From positions 78,713-142,712 of the forward strand of contig NZ_BAHE01000008.1 in the NCBI RefSeq assembly GCF_000298235.1: a DNA stretch of 64,000 nt. The letters are read 5' to 3'. This DNA comes from Gordonia namibiensis NBRC 108229. GTDB taxonomy: Bacteria > Actinomycetota > Actinomycetes > Mycobacteriales > Mycobacteriaceae. The position numbers and the translations under genes were made by a program. Positions 6,990 to 16,004 of the stretch are shown here, piece after piece (the first letter of the stretch is position 1; each line of letters starts with the position of its first letter). Under the pieces are notes generated by a model, which saw only the letters and a program-made list of their open reading frames with translations, ran no database searches and was not told the DNA's origin.

Positions 6990-8807
6990 CGAGCGGCGGT
7001 CGGCGTCGACCAGTTCAGCCGGTGACTCACCGGACTCGGCGGCCACAGCGGCGAGCGTCGCACCGGCGGATTCGCTGTTGCGCTGGTCGTCCGGTGCCGC
7101 CGGGCAGCCGGCACTCGGTGTACGTGGCTTCCGCGAGTTGGTGAACAGCGATGCGACAGCGCCGATCACACAGCACACGATGGCGAAGGTGAAGGCGGCC
7201 AACAGACCGTCAGCGAACGGCGAGCTGATCAGGTGCGGGAAGAAGTCGAGGCCGGTGAGAGTCTCGCGACTCGCGTCGGGCAGCCCGTTGAGCTGATCGC
7301 CGAGAAGCATCTCGATCGGGTTGTATCCGAGGAACGCGGCGAACAGCACTGCCACTGCGGGGAGCTGCGCGATCTGCGAGGCCTCGCCTGCCGAAACCCC
7401 GTTCTCGACGAGACCGGACTGCATCGTGTCGGGCAGGTGGGTCGCCAGTCCGCTGATCATGAGGCTGAAGAACAGGCCGATCGACAGCACCATCGCGGTG
7501 TTCTGAAAGGTCGTCATCATGCCCGATCCGGAACCGCGGGCGTCGGCGGGCAGGCTGTTCATCACCTCGGCGCGGTTCGGCGAGGAGAACAACCCCATCC
7601 CGATCCCGTTGAGCAGCAGGATGACCGCGAACACGGGATAGGAGAAGTCGACGGGCAGTGCGACGAGACCGGCGAACGTGCCTGCCGTGAGGACCATCCC
7701 GGTGGTGGTGAACCACTTGGTGCCCAACCGGTCGGACAGTGCGCCGGATATCGGTGCGGTCAGCAGGAAGCCGACGGTGATCGGGACCATGTAGATCGCG
7801 GACCACAGTGGGGTCTTCTCGAAGGTGTACCCGTGCTGCGGTAGCCAGATGCCCTGCAGCCAGATGATCAGGATGAACTGCAGACCACCACGCCCGATCG
7901 AGCCGGTGAGGTTGGCGAGGTTGCCGAAGGTGAACGAGCGGTTGGCGAACAGGTGCAGGTTGAAGAGCGGTTCGGCGACCTTGGTCTCGATCACCACGAA
8001 CGCGGCCAGCACGAGCGAACCGCCGATGAGGCAGCTCAGCACCATCGGCGAGGTCCAGCCCATCGCGCTGTCCCCGTAGGGCTGGATCCCGTACGTGATG
8101 CCGACGAGAACGGCCACGAGTCCGACCGCGAAGGTCACGTTGCCCCACCAGTCCATCTCGGCGTGTTTTCGCACTCCGGTGTCCTTGAGCTTCAGATATG
8201 CCCAGACCGTGCCCAGCACCCCGAACGGCACCGACACGAGGAAGATCAGGTGCCAGTGGATCGGTGCGAGGACGCCACCCACGAGCAGACCGAGGAACGA
8301 GCCGGCGATCGCCGCGACACCGTTGATGCCCAACGCCAACCCGCGCTGCTCGGTGGGGAAGGCGTCGGTGAGGATGGCCGACGAGTTGGCCATCAGGAAC
8401 GCGCCGCCGATGCCTTGGACGACGCGCCAGAAGATGAGCCAGATGGCGGCCGACGAACCGTCGAACCAGGTGACGGCCAACAGGATCGACGAGATCGTGA
8501 AGATCAGGAAGCCCATGTTGTACATCCGCGCCCGGCCGAACATGTCACCGAGCCGCCCGAAGCTGACGACCAGAACGGCGGTCACCACCAGGAAACCCAT
8601 CATCATCCACAGCAGATAGCTGGTGTTCTGGGGTTCCAGCGGATTCAGGTGGATGCCTCTGAAGATGTCCGGTAGTGCGATCAGCACGATCGACGAGTTG
8701 ATCGTGGCGATCAGCATGCCGAGCGTGGTGTTGGACAACGCGATCCACTTGTAGTGCGGACCGTGGTCGTCGGCCGTAGAAACCGGGCCGGTCGGTGACA
8801 TCGTCAT
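6981..8807 (-). CDS. DHA2-family MFS multidrug efflux transporter, 14 TM
   Basis: 608 aa with about 14 hydrophobic helices. Motif A is recognisable as GRLGDMFGRARMY after TM2, and the WRVVQGIGGAFLMANSSAI stretch is the antiporter motif C region of the EmrB/QacA (DHA2) group. The hydrophilic C-terminal tail (about 555-608) is low-complexity. Expected role: proton-driven export of toxic compounds across the cytoplasmic membrane. It lies 61 bp downstream of a MarR gene on the same strand, a standard arrangement for a repressor-controlled pump. Substrate unknown. Confidence 0.9.
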   Translation of the reverse strand: MTMSPTGPVSTADDHGPHYKWIALSNTTLGMLIATINSSIVLIALPDIFRGIHLNPLEPQNTSYLLWMMMGFLVVTAVLVVSFGRLGDMFGRARMYNMGFLIFTISSILLAVTWFDGSSAAIWLIFWRVVQGIGGAFLMANSSAILTDAFPTEQRGLALGINGVAAIAGSFLGLLVGGVLAPIHWHLIFLVSVPFGVLGTVWAYLKLKDTGVRKHAEMDWWGNVTFAVGLVAVLVGITYGIQPYGDSAMGWTSPMVLSCLIGGSLVLAAFVVIETKVAEPLFNLHLFANRSFTFGNLANLTGSIGRGGLQFILIIWLQGIWLPQHGYTFEKTPLWSAIYMVPITVGFLLTAPISGALSDRLGTKWFTTTGMVLTAGTFAGLVALPVDFSYPVFAVILLLNGIGMGLFSSPNRAEVMNSLPADARGSGSGMMTTFQNTAMVLSIGLFFSLMISGLATHLPDTMQSGLVENGVSAGEASQIAQLPAVAVLFAAFLGYNPIEMLLGDQLNGLPDASRETLTGLDFFPHLISSPFADGLLAAFTFAIVCCVIGAVASLFTNSRKPRTPSAGCPAAPDDQRNSESAGATLAAVAAESGESPAELVDADRRSVS

Positions 8808-8868
8808 GGTGCTCCTGAGAACCGTTGGGGCGCTGGGCGCGCGGCGAACACGAGGAAGTGCAGTGGTG

Positions 8869-9351
8869 TCAATCCGTCGGTTCGTCGGCGGGCGGTCCGG
8901 AGCCGGTCAGTGCATCGGCCAGAGCGGCGATCGTCGGGGCCAGGTTGTCACGCACCGACGGAACCAGAGCCGCGACCGCGTCGGACAGGAGCTGCGACCT
9001 CGCCGAGTGCGCATGGTTGATCACCGCTACACCGGATGCGGTGGCCTGAAGGAGACGAGCGCGTCCGTCGTCGGGATCGACGGTGCGCTCGACGAGACCG
9101 CGCTGTTCGAGGTTGGCCACCACTCGCGAGGCGGTGGGCATACCGATCGACTCGATGTCGGCGAGGGCGGACAGGCGTAGGGGGCCGTGGTTGATGACGG
9201 TCCAGAGCGCAGAGCTGAGTCCGGCGGTGAGGTCGTCGCTACCGCCGGTGGCCCGCAGGGTGCGGAACACCCGGACGAGGTCGCGGTAGAGCGCGGCCAT
9301 CTCGGCGGTGTCCTGGGTCGGCTGGGTGGCGGCGGCATCGAGCGAAGTCAT
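8869..9351 (-). CDS. MarR-family transcriptional regulator
   Basis: 160 aa. The winged HTH covers about residues 55-110: LRLSALADIESIGMPTASRVV, then the wing LVERTVDPDDGRARLLQ with the conserved DxRA motif. It precedes the DHA2 pump and probably represses both genes. A candidate operator lies 40-58 bp upstream of its start (9392-9409). Confidence 0.87.
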   Translation of the reverse strand: MTSLDAAATQPTQDTAEMAALYRDLVRVFRTLRATGGSDDLTAGLSSALWTVINHGPLRLSALADIESIGMPTASRVVANLEQRGLVERTVDPDDGRARLLQATASGVAVINHAHSARSQLLSDAVAALVPSVRDNLAPTIAALADALTGSGPPADEPTD

Positions 9352-9391
9352 CTGGCCCCTCCTGACGAGCAGTCGTAGGACGCCAGATTAG

Positions 9392-9409
9392 TTGCTTGAT
9401 GCGAAGTAA
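9392..9409. promoter_or_regulatory. Imperfect inverted repeat, candidate MarR operator
   Basis: Arms TTGCTT and AAGTAA (one mismatch) around 6 bp, in the AT-rich gap upstream of the MarR gene. Size and place match MarR operators; assignment is inference. Confidence 0.4.
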
Positions 9410-9500
9410 ACGAATCGTAAGGAGCTGGTCATGGGGACGCGGGGAACTGAATGAACTGGGGGATACTGACCGAACCGGAGCGTCGAACCTCCGGCGCAGG

Positions 9501-9953
9501 TCACCAGTTGTAGTCGAGGAACTTCCCGTCGAAGGTCACGACCACGCGGTCGCCACCCGGGTCGGCGCGTCGGGCGATGTCGACCTTGAAGTTGATCGCA
9601 CTCATGATCCCGTCGCCGAACTCCTCGTGGATGAGTTCCTTCAGCGCCGGACCGTAGACGTCGAGGGCCTCGTAGAAGCGGTAGATCGTGGGGTCACTGG
9701 CGGCGGCCTCGTCCGGAGTTCGGGTCGGTTGCTGCCGCAGGCTCTCGGCGACGCCCTCGCCGAGGCCGAGCATCTCGACCACGACGGTGGCCTTGTCCGC
9801 CGGTACGGGGTGTTTCCCGAGCAGAGCAGCGACCGTCCACACAAGCGGTGCGTCGATCTTCTCGGCGATCGCCGCCCAGGTGAGTCCCTGCCGGATTCGG
9901 GCCGCGACGATCAGGTCGGCGGCGTCGGACTTCGGCATGATCGGAGTGGTCAT
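9501..9953 (-). CDS. cynS: Cyanase (cyanate hydratase)
   Basis: 150 aa, the family's usual length. The N-terminal helical domain resembles a lambda-repressor fold (residues 10-80). The C-terminal catalytic part holds R92, E95 and S118 in YRFYEAL and GDGIMSAI, matching Arg96, Glu99 and Ser122 of the E. coli enzyme. It converts cyanate plus bicarbonate to ammonia and CO2 (via carbamate) in the cytosol as a decamer. It is divergent from a formate/nitrite-type channel with 260 bp between them; together they suggest cyanate uptake and use or detoxification. Confidence 0.95.
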   Translation of the reverse strand: MTTPIMPKSDAADLIVAARIRQGLTWAAIAEKIDAPLVWTVAALLGKHPVPADKATVVVEMLGLGEGVAESLRQQPTRTPDEAAASDPTIYRFYEALDVYGPALKELIHEEFGDGIMSAINFKVDIARRADPGGDRVVVTFDGKFLDYNW

Positions 9954-10213
9954 CGTGTCTCCTCGTCGATTCGGCGATGCTCCCTCGACGCGGGGGTCGG
10001 CGCTCCAGGCCGAATGTCGTTGGTACGTCGAGGGTTATCTCCACCATGCACAGGTGCCGGCGGATTTCCAAGGTGTTGCCGGACTCGGCCGGAGATTTCA
10101 CACGACGGACACGACGGTACGAGCAGGAGGTAATCGCGGCGAAACATCACTCCGACGGAGCGTTCGAGAGAGGTCGATGTAACACCGGGTCGTCCTGACG
10201 ACACCTCGACGAC

Positions 10214-11152
10214 ATGTGGCCTCGATTCGATGGGGGACAAGAGTCACGAATCGAAACGCTCGGGGAGAATCTCTTGTCCTATGTGAATCCGTCCGAATTC
10301 GCGGTGAAGATGGTGGACGCCGGTGAGGCGAAGGTGTTCCTGTCCACCCGCGACACGATCATCCGCGCCTACATGGCCGGCGCGATCCTCGCCCTGGCCG
10401 CGGCATTCGCCGTGACGGTCACCGTCCGCACCGGGGAACCACTGCTCGGGGCGTTGCTGTTCCCGGTCGGCTTCTGCCTGCTGTATCTGATGGGCTTCGA
10501 CCTGCTCACCGGGGTCTTCACGCTCGTCCCGCTCGCCCTGATCGACAAACGGCGCGGTGTGACGGTGAAATCCATGCTGCGCAACTGGAGTTGGGTGTTC
10601 GTGGGGAACTTCCTGGGCGCCTTCACGGTCGCGGTGATGATGGCGGTGATCGTGACCTACGGCTTCAGTGTCGACCCGGACGAGATCGGCCAGCAGCTCG
10701 GGCACATCGGCGAGAGCCGGACCGTCGGCTACGCCGAGCACGGTGCCGCCGGCATGCTCACGCTGTTCATCCGCGGCGTCCTGTGCAATTGGATGGTGTC
10801 CACCGGTGTCGTCGGCGCGATGATGTCGACGTCGTTGCCCGGCAAGGTCCTCGCCATGTGGATGCCGGTGATGGTGTTCTTCTACATGGGATTCGAGCAC
10901 TCGATCGTCAACATGTTCCTGTTCCCTTCGGGACTGATGCTCGGGGGCGACTTCTCGATCGGCGACTACCTCGTCTGGAACGAGATCCCCACGGTCATCG
11001 GCAATCTCGTCGGCGGTCTCACCTTCGTCGGGTTGACGATCTACATCACCCACGCGCGCACCGCCGCCGACCGTCGGCCCGTCTCCCATGACGAGACGAC
11101 CGAGGTCGACGTCGCGGCGCCCGCCGAGATCGAGACCGTCAAGACGGTCTGA
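10214..11152 (+). CDS. Formate/nitrite transporter (FNT) family channel
   Basis: 312 aa with six to seven hydrophobic segments. FNT features include the N-terminal AGAILALAAAFAV helix, the broken helix GALLFPVGFCLLYLMGFDLLTGVF and CNWMVSTGVVGA, and the pore stretch FYMGFEHSIVNMF with the central His. FNT pentamers conduct small monovalent anions (formate, nitrite, hydrosulfide). Being divergent from cynS suggests the substrate here may be cyanate, or nitrite in a wider nitrogen role (inference). The start could also be a few codons downstream, since the first about 15 residues are not conserved. Its 3' end overlaps the convergent DUF2339 gene by 14 bp. Confidence 0.85.
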   Translation: MWPRFDGGQESRIETLGENLLSYVNPSEFAVKMVDAGEAKVFLSTRDTIIRAYMAGAILALAAAFAVTVTVRTGEPLLGALLFPVGFCLLYLMGFDLLTGVFTLVPLALIDKRRGVTVKSMLRNWSWVFVGNFLGAFTVAVMMAVIVTYGFSVDPDEIGQQLGHIGESRTVGYAEHGAAGMLTLFIRGVLCNWMVSTGVVGAMMSTSLPGKVLAMWMPVMVFFYMGFEHSIVNMFLFPSGLMLGGDFSIGDYLVWNEIPTVIGNLVGGLTFVGLTIYITHARTAADRRPVSHDETTEVDVAAPAEIETVKTV

Positions 11153-13223
11153 CCGGTGTATCCGCTCCCGGGGTCGTGGTCGGCGACCCCGGGACGCGTT
11201 CGCCCTGGAGGGCCTTGGCGTACCAGGCGCCGAGTCCCAGAAGAATCAGACCGGTCACGATGAACACGAGGACCCGGAAGATCCCATCGAGGGTGGCCAG
11301 GTCGAACAGGAACAGCTTGGCCATCGCCGCCGCGACGAGCACCAGTCCGCCGGTGACCGCGGCGGTGCGCTCGTTACCGGCGCGTCGCCGGGCGAAGGCC
11401 AGCGCCGCACCGGCGAGGACGACCCAGCAGGTGGTCGCGATGACGTGCCCGCCGAGGAATCCGTCGGCGCCGGCGATCAGCACTCCGGACGTGACGCTGA
11501 TGGCGGTGATGGCATAGACCCCGACGACGGCGGCAGCGGTGTAGGCGACGCGGCCCAGGTCTCCGGCCGTCAGTCGGGTCCACCCGGCGGCGATCACGAC
11601 GGCCCCCGCGGCGGCGAGCAGGCTGCCGATCACGATCGACAACGAGGCGTTGTCCTCCATCAGACGGGCCTGGGCCAGCACGTACGGCGGCATGTCGTCG
11701 AGCAGAGCTGCGAAACCGATCGCCCAGAGGACCGTGCTACCGCCCAGCAGCACCAGCGACGTCGCCGACCATGTGCGCGCGACCAGGGCCGTTACTGTCG
11801 CCAGGCCCAGCACCGCGGACACGGCCACCATGCCGTCGAAGCACACGAGGATCGCGACGAAGAGCACGACGAGCGAGGTCGCGGTCCAGATCTGGGCGAC
11901 GACGTCGGGGAGTTCGAAGCGCTCGGTCCGCACCACCGAGCAGATGACGGTGACACCGATGACGAGCACGGCGACCGACGCCTGCAGCGCGACCGCGCCC
12001 GCAATGTCCATCACCGCGCCGGCGAACAGGACCGGGATCGTCGTCGCCGATGCCAGGCCCGCGATGACCTCGCGGAATCGGGTGGTGGGCATCGCCACCA
12101 GGGCGCCCGCGAAACCGAGGACGATCACGACGAGTGCGGCGCCGGCGAATTCGAAGCCGGTGTTCGCGGTGCTCGTTCCGCCCAGGGCGGCCAAGCCGAC
12201 GGCGGTCAGCGGGATCGTGGGCGCGGCCAGGCGCACGGTGTGCAACCAGATCCAGTCGCGGCCCCACTGGACCCACGCCGACGCAGCGGCGAGCACCACC
12301 ATGAACGCGATCAGGGTCATGTCGAGACCGCCGGTCAACACCGGGCCGAGAACGATGAGCGGGACCACCACGAGCAAGCCGAGATGTTCACTGCGCCAAC
12401 GATATGCGAGGACCAGACCGCCGGCTGCGACCACTCCGGCGACTGCCAGACCCGCCACGATGGGGAGCCACTCGTAGATCTTGGTGGCGGCAAGGACATC
12501 GAGGTACCCGGCCGCGATCCCTGTTGCGGCCGTGGCGATCGCGCCGATCCGGCCATCCGGCTTGCGGCGCAACCAGATCGCGGTGCCGACAAGTGCTGCC
12601 GCAAGCACCCCGCCGCCCGCAACGCGGAACTCCGGGCGCAGGATGCCGGCCTGCGCGGCCAGGACGAGCAGCAGGGCGATGCCGACCAGCGTGACGCCCA
12701 CGCCGGCGGTGGCGAGGATCTTGCCGATCAGACCCCGTTCGGCGGCCGCGGCGACACGCTCGGACAGCGGGCGCGCGGGTGGACGTGTCGGCAGGGGAGC
12801 GGCCGGCGGTCGCGGCATCGGCCCATATGCGGGATGCGGTCCCGGCCGTGACGGAGCCTGCTGGACGGGCGGCCCGTAGGTGTACGCACCCCGACCTGCC
12901 GGCCGACCGGGTGACGCCCACGGAGACGGCTGCCGGCTGCCCATCGGAGATGCGGGCGGAGGAGGCGCGGGCGCCGGGGCCACGGTCGGCGTGGTGAGCG
13001 GTCCGGCCGGAGCCTCCTGCCGTGCCGGTTCCGGCTGTACCGGAGGGTCGGGCTGTGCGGCCTCGCCGGCAGGACCCTCGACATCGTCGACGATCCGCCG
13101 CAGTTCGGCGAACTCGGCCGAGACCGTGGACATCTGGCGGGCGATGGCATCGAATTCGGTGGAGATCCGCGCGAGTGTCGCGGCTCCCGGATCGCCCCCG
13201 AATGTGCTGCTGGAAATGGTCAT
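11139..13223 (-). CDS. DUF2339 polytopic membrane protein
   Basis: 694 aa. Residues 1-45 look like a short coiled coil (ISTEFDAIARQMSTVSAEFAEL), residues 50-150 are Pro/Ala-rich and presumably cytoplasmic, and residues about 160 to 680 form some 20 transmembrane helices. GLIGKILATAGVGVTLVGIALLL and the repeated TM pairs are typical of DUF2339. Function unknown in the family. The ATG at 13223 has AGGG 8-11 bp upstream; an ATG at 13244 would add seven residues. Confidence 0.75.
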   Translation of the reverse strand: MTISSSTFGGDPGAATLARISTEFDAIARQMSTVSAEFAELRRIVDDVEGPAGEAAQPDPPVQPEPARQEAPAGPLTTPTVAPAPAPPPPASPMGSRQPSPWASPGRPAGRGAYTYGPPVQQAPSRPGPHPAYGPMPRPPAAPLPTRPPARPLSERVAAAAERGLIGKILATAGVGVTLVGIALLLVLAAQAGILRPEFRVAGGGVLAAALVGTAIWLRRKPDGRIGAIATAATGIAAGYLDVLAATKIYEWLPIVAGLAVAGVVAAGGLVLAYRWRSEHLGLLVVVPLIVLGPVLTGGLDMTLIAFMVVLAAASAWVQWGRDWIWLHTVRLAAPTIPLTAVGLAALGGTSTANTGFEFAGAALVVIVLGFAGALVAMPTTRFREVIAGLASATTIPVLFAGAVMDIAGAVALQASVAVLVIGVTVICSVVRTERFELPDVVAQIWTATSLVVLFVAILVCFDGMVAVSAVLGLATVTALVARTWSATSLVLLGGSTVLWAIGFAALLDDMPPYVLAQARLMEDNASLSIVIGSLLAAAGAVVIAAGWTRLTAGDLGRVAYTAAAVVGVYAITAISVTSGVLIAGADGFLGGHVIATTCWVVLAGAALAFARRRAGNERTAAVTGGLVLVAAAMAKLFLFDLATLDGIFRVLVFIVTGLILLGLGAWYAKALQGERVPGSPTTTPGADTPVRPS

Positions 13224-13321
13224 GGAATGACCCTGTCTTCTCATGGCCCGCGGGACATGAGTAGTGCTACTCACAGGGGTTGGGGGTTTCGAGCGCAGGT
13301 CGGTGCGGGTAAGCCTCCGGC

Positions 13322-13654
13322 ATGAACGACGTACAGAATCCCAGCGACCGCGGGCGACAGGACGTCGAGAAGAGGTGGCAGGACACCGGCAGCTACCGGT
13401 CCGCAGCGCTCTACGTGGTCGCCGTCGTCGGAGTCGGAGCCATCGCATGTGCGATTTTCCTCGCCGTTGACCGCACCAACATGGTCCTCGCATCCCTGGT
13501 CCCCGGCGTATTCGTCCTCGGCGGTATCGGCGCGCTGGTCATCGCCTACCGCACCTACCGCCGCGGCGGAACCTGGCCGATGTGGCAGGGCGCCGCGTGG
13601 TTCCTCTTCGCGTTGATGCTGGTCTCCCTCGCGTTCCCGGCCATGGCCGGCTGA
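13322..13654 (+). CDS. Small membrane protein, three TM helices
   Basis: 110 aa. A polar N-terminus of about 26 residues is followed by three hydrophobic helices (about 28-48, 56-76, 88-108). I do not recognise the family. It is divergent from the DUF2339 gene with 98 bp between starts, and 61 bp upstream of the AmpG-like permease on the same strand. Confidence 0.65.
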   Translation: MNDVQNPSDRGRQDVEKRWQDTGSYRSAALYVVAVVGVGAIACAIFLAVDRTNMVLASLVPGVFVLGGIGALVIAYRTYRRGGTWPMWQGAAWFLFALMLVSLAFPAMAG

Positions 13655-13715
13655 CGCCGACCCGGAGCCGTCGAGAAGGGTCTGACCGCGACGACCCCGG
13701 CGTCGTGACTGCGGC

Positions 13716-15008
13716 ATGATGTCTGCCATGTCGACCCCGTCGCGCACCGGCTCGCTCGCCGTCGGCACCATGGTCCTGCTCACGGCTCTCTACTTCGCGC
13801 AGGGCCTGCCGTACGGGTTCTTCAGCCAGGCGGTGCCCGTCCTCCTGCGTGAGGAGGGGTACTCGCTCACGCAGATCAGCGTCTATGGGCTGCTCTTCGC
13901 GCCGTGGGGACTCAAGTTCTTGTGGGCACCGTATGTCGACCGATACGGGACCCGACGCCGCTGGCTCCTCGCGATGCAACTGACATCCGCGACGATCGCC
14001 CTCGTCCTGGCCTGCCTCGACCTCTCCGGGACGTTGGTCTGGCTCCTCGTCGGCATCGCGGTGATCAACCTGGCCTCGGCGACCCAGGACATCGCCACCG
14101 ACGGACTCGCCGTTCAGTCCCTCGGACCCCGACAACGAGGTCTGGGCAACGGGATTCAGGTGGGCGCCTACCGGGTCGGCATGATCGTCGGCGGCGGTGG
14201 ACTGCTGTGGTTGTTCTCGCTCGCCGGCTGGCGCAGCCTCTTCGTCGCGATGTCGATCCTGCTCGTCGTCCTCACGATCCCGGTCTGGTACCTCGCCCGC
14301 ACACCCGCGGACGCGACGACGTCGTCGACGGAACAGGCGCATGTCTCGCGGCCGTCGCCGTCACTGCTCCTCACCGGCTGGCTCGCCCGGCTCCGACGCC
14401 CCGGCGTGGTGGTGTTCATCCTGATCGTCGGGGCCTACAAGTTCGGCAACTCGATGGGTTCGGCCCTCGTCGGACCCTTCATGTCCGACATCGGCCTGAG
14501 CCTGGGACAGATCGCCCTCGTCGAAGGTGCGTTGTCGTCGGCGGGTGCGCTCGCCGGAGCGGCCCTCGGCGGATGGCTGGCGTTCCGCTACGGACGACGC
14601 CAGGCCCTGCTCTTCGGCGGTGTCACCCAAACACTCAGTCTGGCTTTGTACCTGGTGGCCGCATCGGGCGTCGGCGGGTTCTGGCTCGTGGTGAGCGCCA
14701 GCCTGGCCGAACACATCCTCGGCGGGGCAGCGACCGTCGCGGTGTTCACGCTCATGATGGACGCGTGCGAGAAGGGGTACGAGGGCAGCGACTACACGCT
14801 GTTCGCCTGCGCGGTGGTCGGCGTCCAGGGCGCGGCCGGGTTCGCTGCGGGTGTCGTCGGTGACCTGTTCGGTTTCCCGGCGCTGTTCGCGACGGCACTC
14901 GTGCTATCGGGGATCGGCGTCGTCGTCATGATCCGCGCGCTCGATCGCGGGATGGGGCCGAGCACGATCCGAGCGCTCGCGCGGAGAGCGTCGCGCTCGG
15001 TGGGCTGA
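13716..15008 (+). CDS. AmpG-like MFS permease
   Basis: 430 aa (426 from the alternative ATG at 13728), about 12 TM helices. The sequence YFAQGLPYGFFSQAVPVLL, then FAPWGLKFLWAPYVDRYG, then ASATQDIATDGLAV, matches the AmpG/acetyl-CoA transporter (AT-1) branch of the MFS. AmpG imports muropeptides for recycling in Gram-negatives; the substrate in actinobacteria is not established, so a peptidoglycan fragment or other small solute is possible. It is followed by a tandem-repeat array. Confidence 0.8.
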   Translation: MMSAMSTPSRTGSLAVGTMVLLTALYFAQGLPYGFFSQAVPVLLREEGYSLTQISVYGLLFAPWGLKFLWAPYVDRYGTRRRWLLAMQLTSATIALVLACLDLSGTLVWLLVGIAVINLASATQDIATDGLAVQSLGPRQRGLGNGIQVGAYRVGMIVGGGGLLWLFSLAGWRSLFVAMSILLVVLTIPVWYLARTPADATTSSTEQAHVSRPSPSLLLTGWLARLRRPGVVVFILIVGAYKFGNSMGSALVGPFMSDIGLSLGQIALVEGALSSAGALAGAALGGWLAFRYGRRQALLFGGVTQTLSLALYLVAASGVGGFWLVVSASLAEHILGGAATVAVFTLMMDACEKGYEGSDYTLFACAVVGVQGAAGFAAGVVGDLFGFPALFATALVLSGIGVVVMIRALDRGMGPSTIRALARRASRSVG

Positions 15009-15023
15009 AACGTGGCGGGGGAT

Positions 15024-15259
15024 CGTCGCCAGGGCTTCGTGGCTCGTCGCTAGCGCTCCTCGCACCACAGCCAGCAGTGAGGAGCTCTCGCACCTCAGCC
15101 GGCAGTGGGAAGCTCTCGCACGTCAGCCGGCAGTGGGAAGCTCTCGCACCTCCGGCAGTGAGGAGCTCTCACACCTCAGCCGGCAGTGGGAAGCTCTCGC
15201 GCCTCGGCCGGCGGTGAGCGATCAGCGGCGACCGGGGATGAGCGTCGCCAGGGCCTCGT
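15024..15259. repeat. Direct-repeat-flanked segment around the 28-bp array
   Basis: CGTCGCCAGGGC followed by T/C and TCGT occurs at 15024-15040 and again at 15243-15259 (16 of 17 identical). The second copy is inside the 3' end of the TetR gene. The 28-bp array lies between them, so the segment may have grown by duplication of the TetR 3' end. Confidence 0.6.
15062..15198. repeat. 28-bp tandem direct repeats, five copies
   Basis: Units start at 15062, 15090, 15118, 15146 (25 bp, one 3-bp deletion) and 15171, each ending in AGCTCTC and containing a CAG(C/T)(C/G)GGCAGTG-like core; a degenerate sixth begins at 15199. There are no spacers, so it is not CRISPR. It fills the gap between the convergent permease and TetR genes. 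Confidence 0.9.
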
Positions 15260-15824
15260 CGACGACCCGTTCGAGATCGTCCCCCAGGCTTCCGGCGAGA
15301 AACTGTTGAGCGAGCTCGGCCATGGCGCCGGTGAAGACGGCGGCCCGCACCCGACCGGTCAGGGGATCGGTCTCCAGGGCGTCGGCCTCGGCGAAGGAGA
15401 GTTCGAAGAGCATGTTCTGCGTGGCGGCACGCCGCTGCGCGAGCACCGGATTGGTTCGTCCCTCGGTGAACAGGATGCGGCCGCGACGCGGATCCTCCGA
15501 CGCGTGGCCGAGGACCGCGAGCATGCCGGCGCGGGTGCGCGCCCGGACGGAGTGACCTGCGGTGGTCATCGCAGCCTCGACCACCGCGCCCAGCTCGGCG
15601 GCGGTCGCGTCGTACACGGCGCCGAGTAGTTCGTCGGTGTCGGTGAAGCTCTCGTAGAAGTAGCGGGTGTTGAAGCCGCAATGCCGGCACACCGACCGCA
15701 CCGACAGCTCGGTCTCGGGTCCGCTGCCCCCGAAGATGTCGAACGCCGCGGCGATCAGGATCGCTCGTCGCTCGACGCGGCGGTCCTCCAAGGGGACGCC
15801 GGCCCATCGGGTCGGACTCGACAT
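15222..15824 (-). CDS. TetR-family transcriptional regulator
   Basis: 200 aa from the ATG at 15824 (a longer frame to 15884 has no family support). HTH at about residues 20-65: AILIAAAFDIFGGSG, then VRSVCRHCGFNTRYFYESF. Divergent from the DUF2236 oxygenase gene, with a 47-bp inverted repeat in between that is the probable operator. TetR regulators also control rubber oxygenase genes in this order, which share the DUF2236 fold, so control of the neighbour is likely. Confidence 0.85.
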   Translation of the reverse strand: MSSPTRWAGVPLEDRRVERRAILIAAAFDIFGGSGPETELSVRSVCRHCGFNTRYFYESFTDTDELLGAVYDATAAELGAVVEAAMTTAGHSVRARTRAGMLAVLGHASEDPRRGRILFTEGRTNPVLAQRRAATQNMLFELSFAEADALETDPLTGRVRAAVFTGAMAELAQQFLAGSLGDDLERVVDEALATLIPGRR

Positions 15825-15865
15825 CGTTTCACCATAGACGGGCTGACCCGGGACGAAGCAAGGTC

Positions 15866-15912
15866 TGGTCACGTATGTACCCAAAGCGTTAAAGTGGGTA
15901 CAACCGTGACCA
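15866..15912. promoter_or_regulatory. Large inverted repeat in divergent promoter, candidate TetR operator
   Basis: Arms of 18 nt (15866-15883 and 15895-15912) match at 16 positions around an 11-bp AT-richer centre; the arm begins TGGTCACG and ends TGTACCCA. It sits between the TetR start (15824) and the oxygenase start (16005), ideal for dual control. Confidence 0.65.
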
Positions 15913-16004
15913 CATGGCGACCGTGCTCATGTGGCGTCGTCGTATCGACGGTTCGGGCCGGGAACCGCCCCGCCCGGGTCGTCGGTATCGAGAAAGGACG
16001 ACCG

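Noticed and set aside
15062..15198. CRISPR array
   Set aside because: The 28-bp units are directly adjacent with no unique spacers and no cas genes are nearby.
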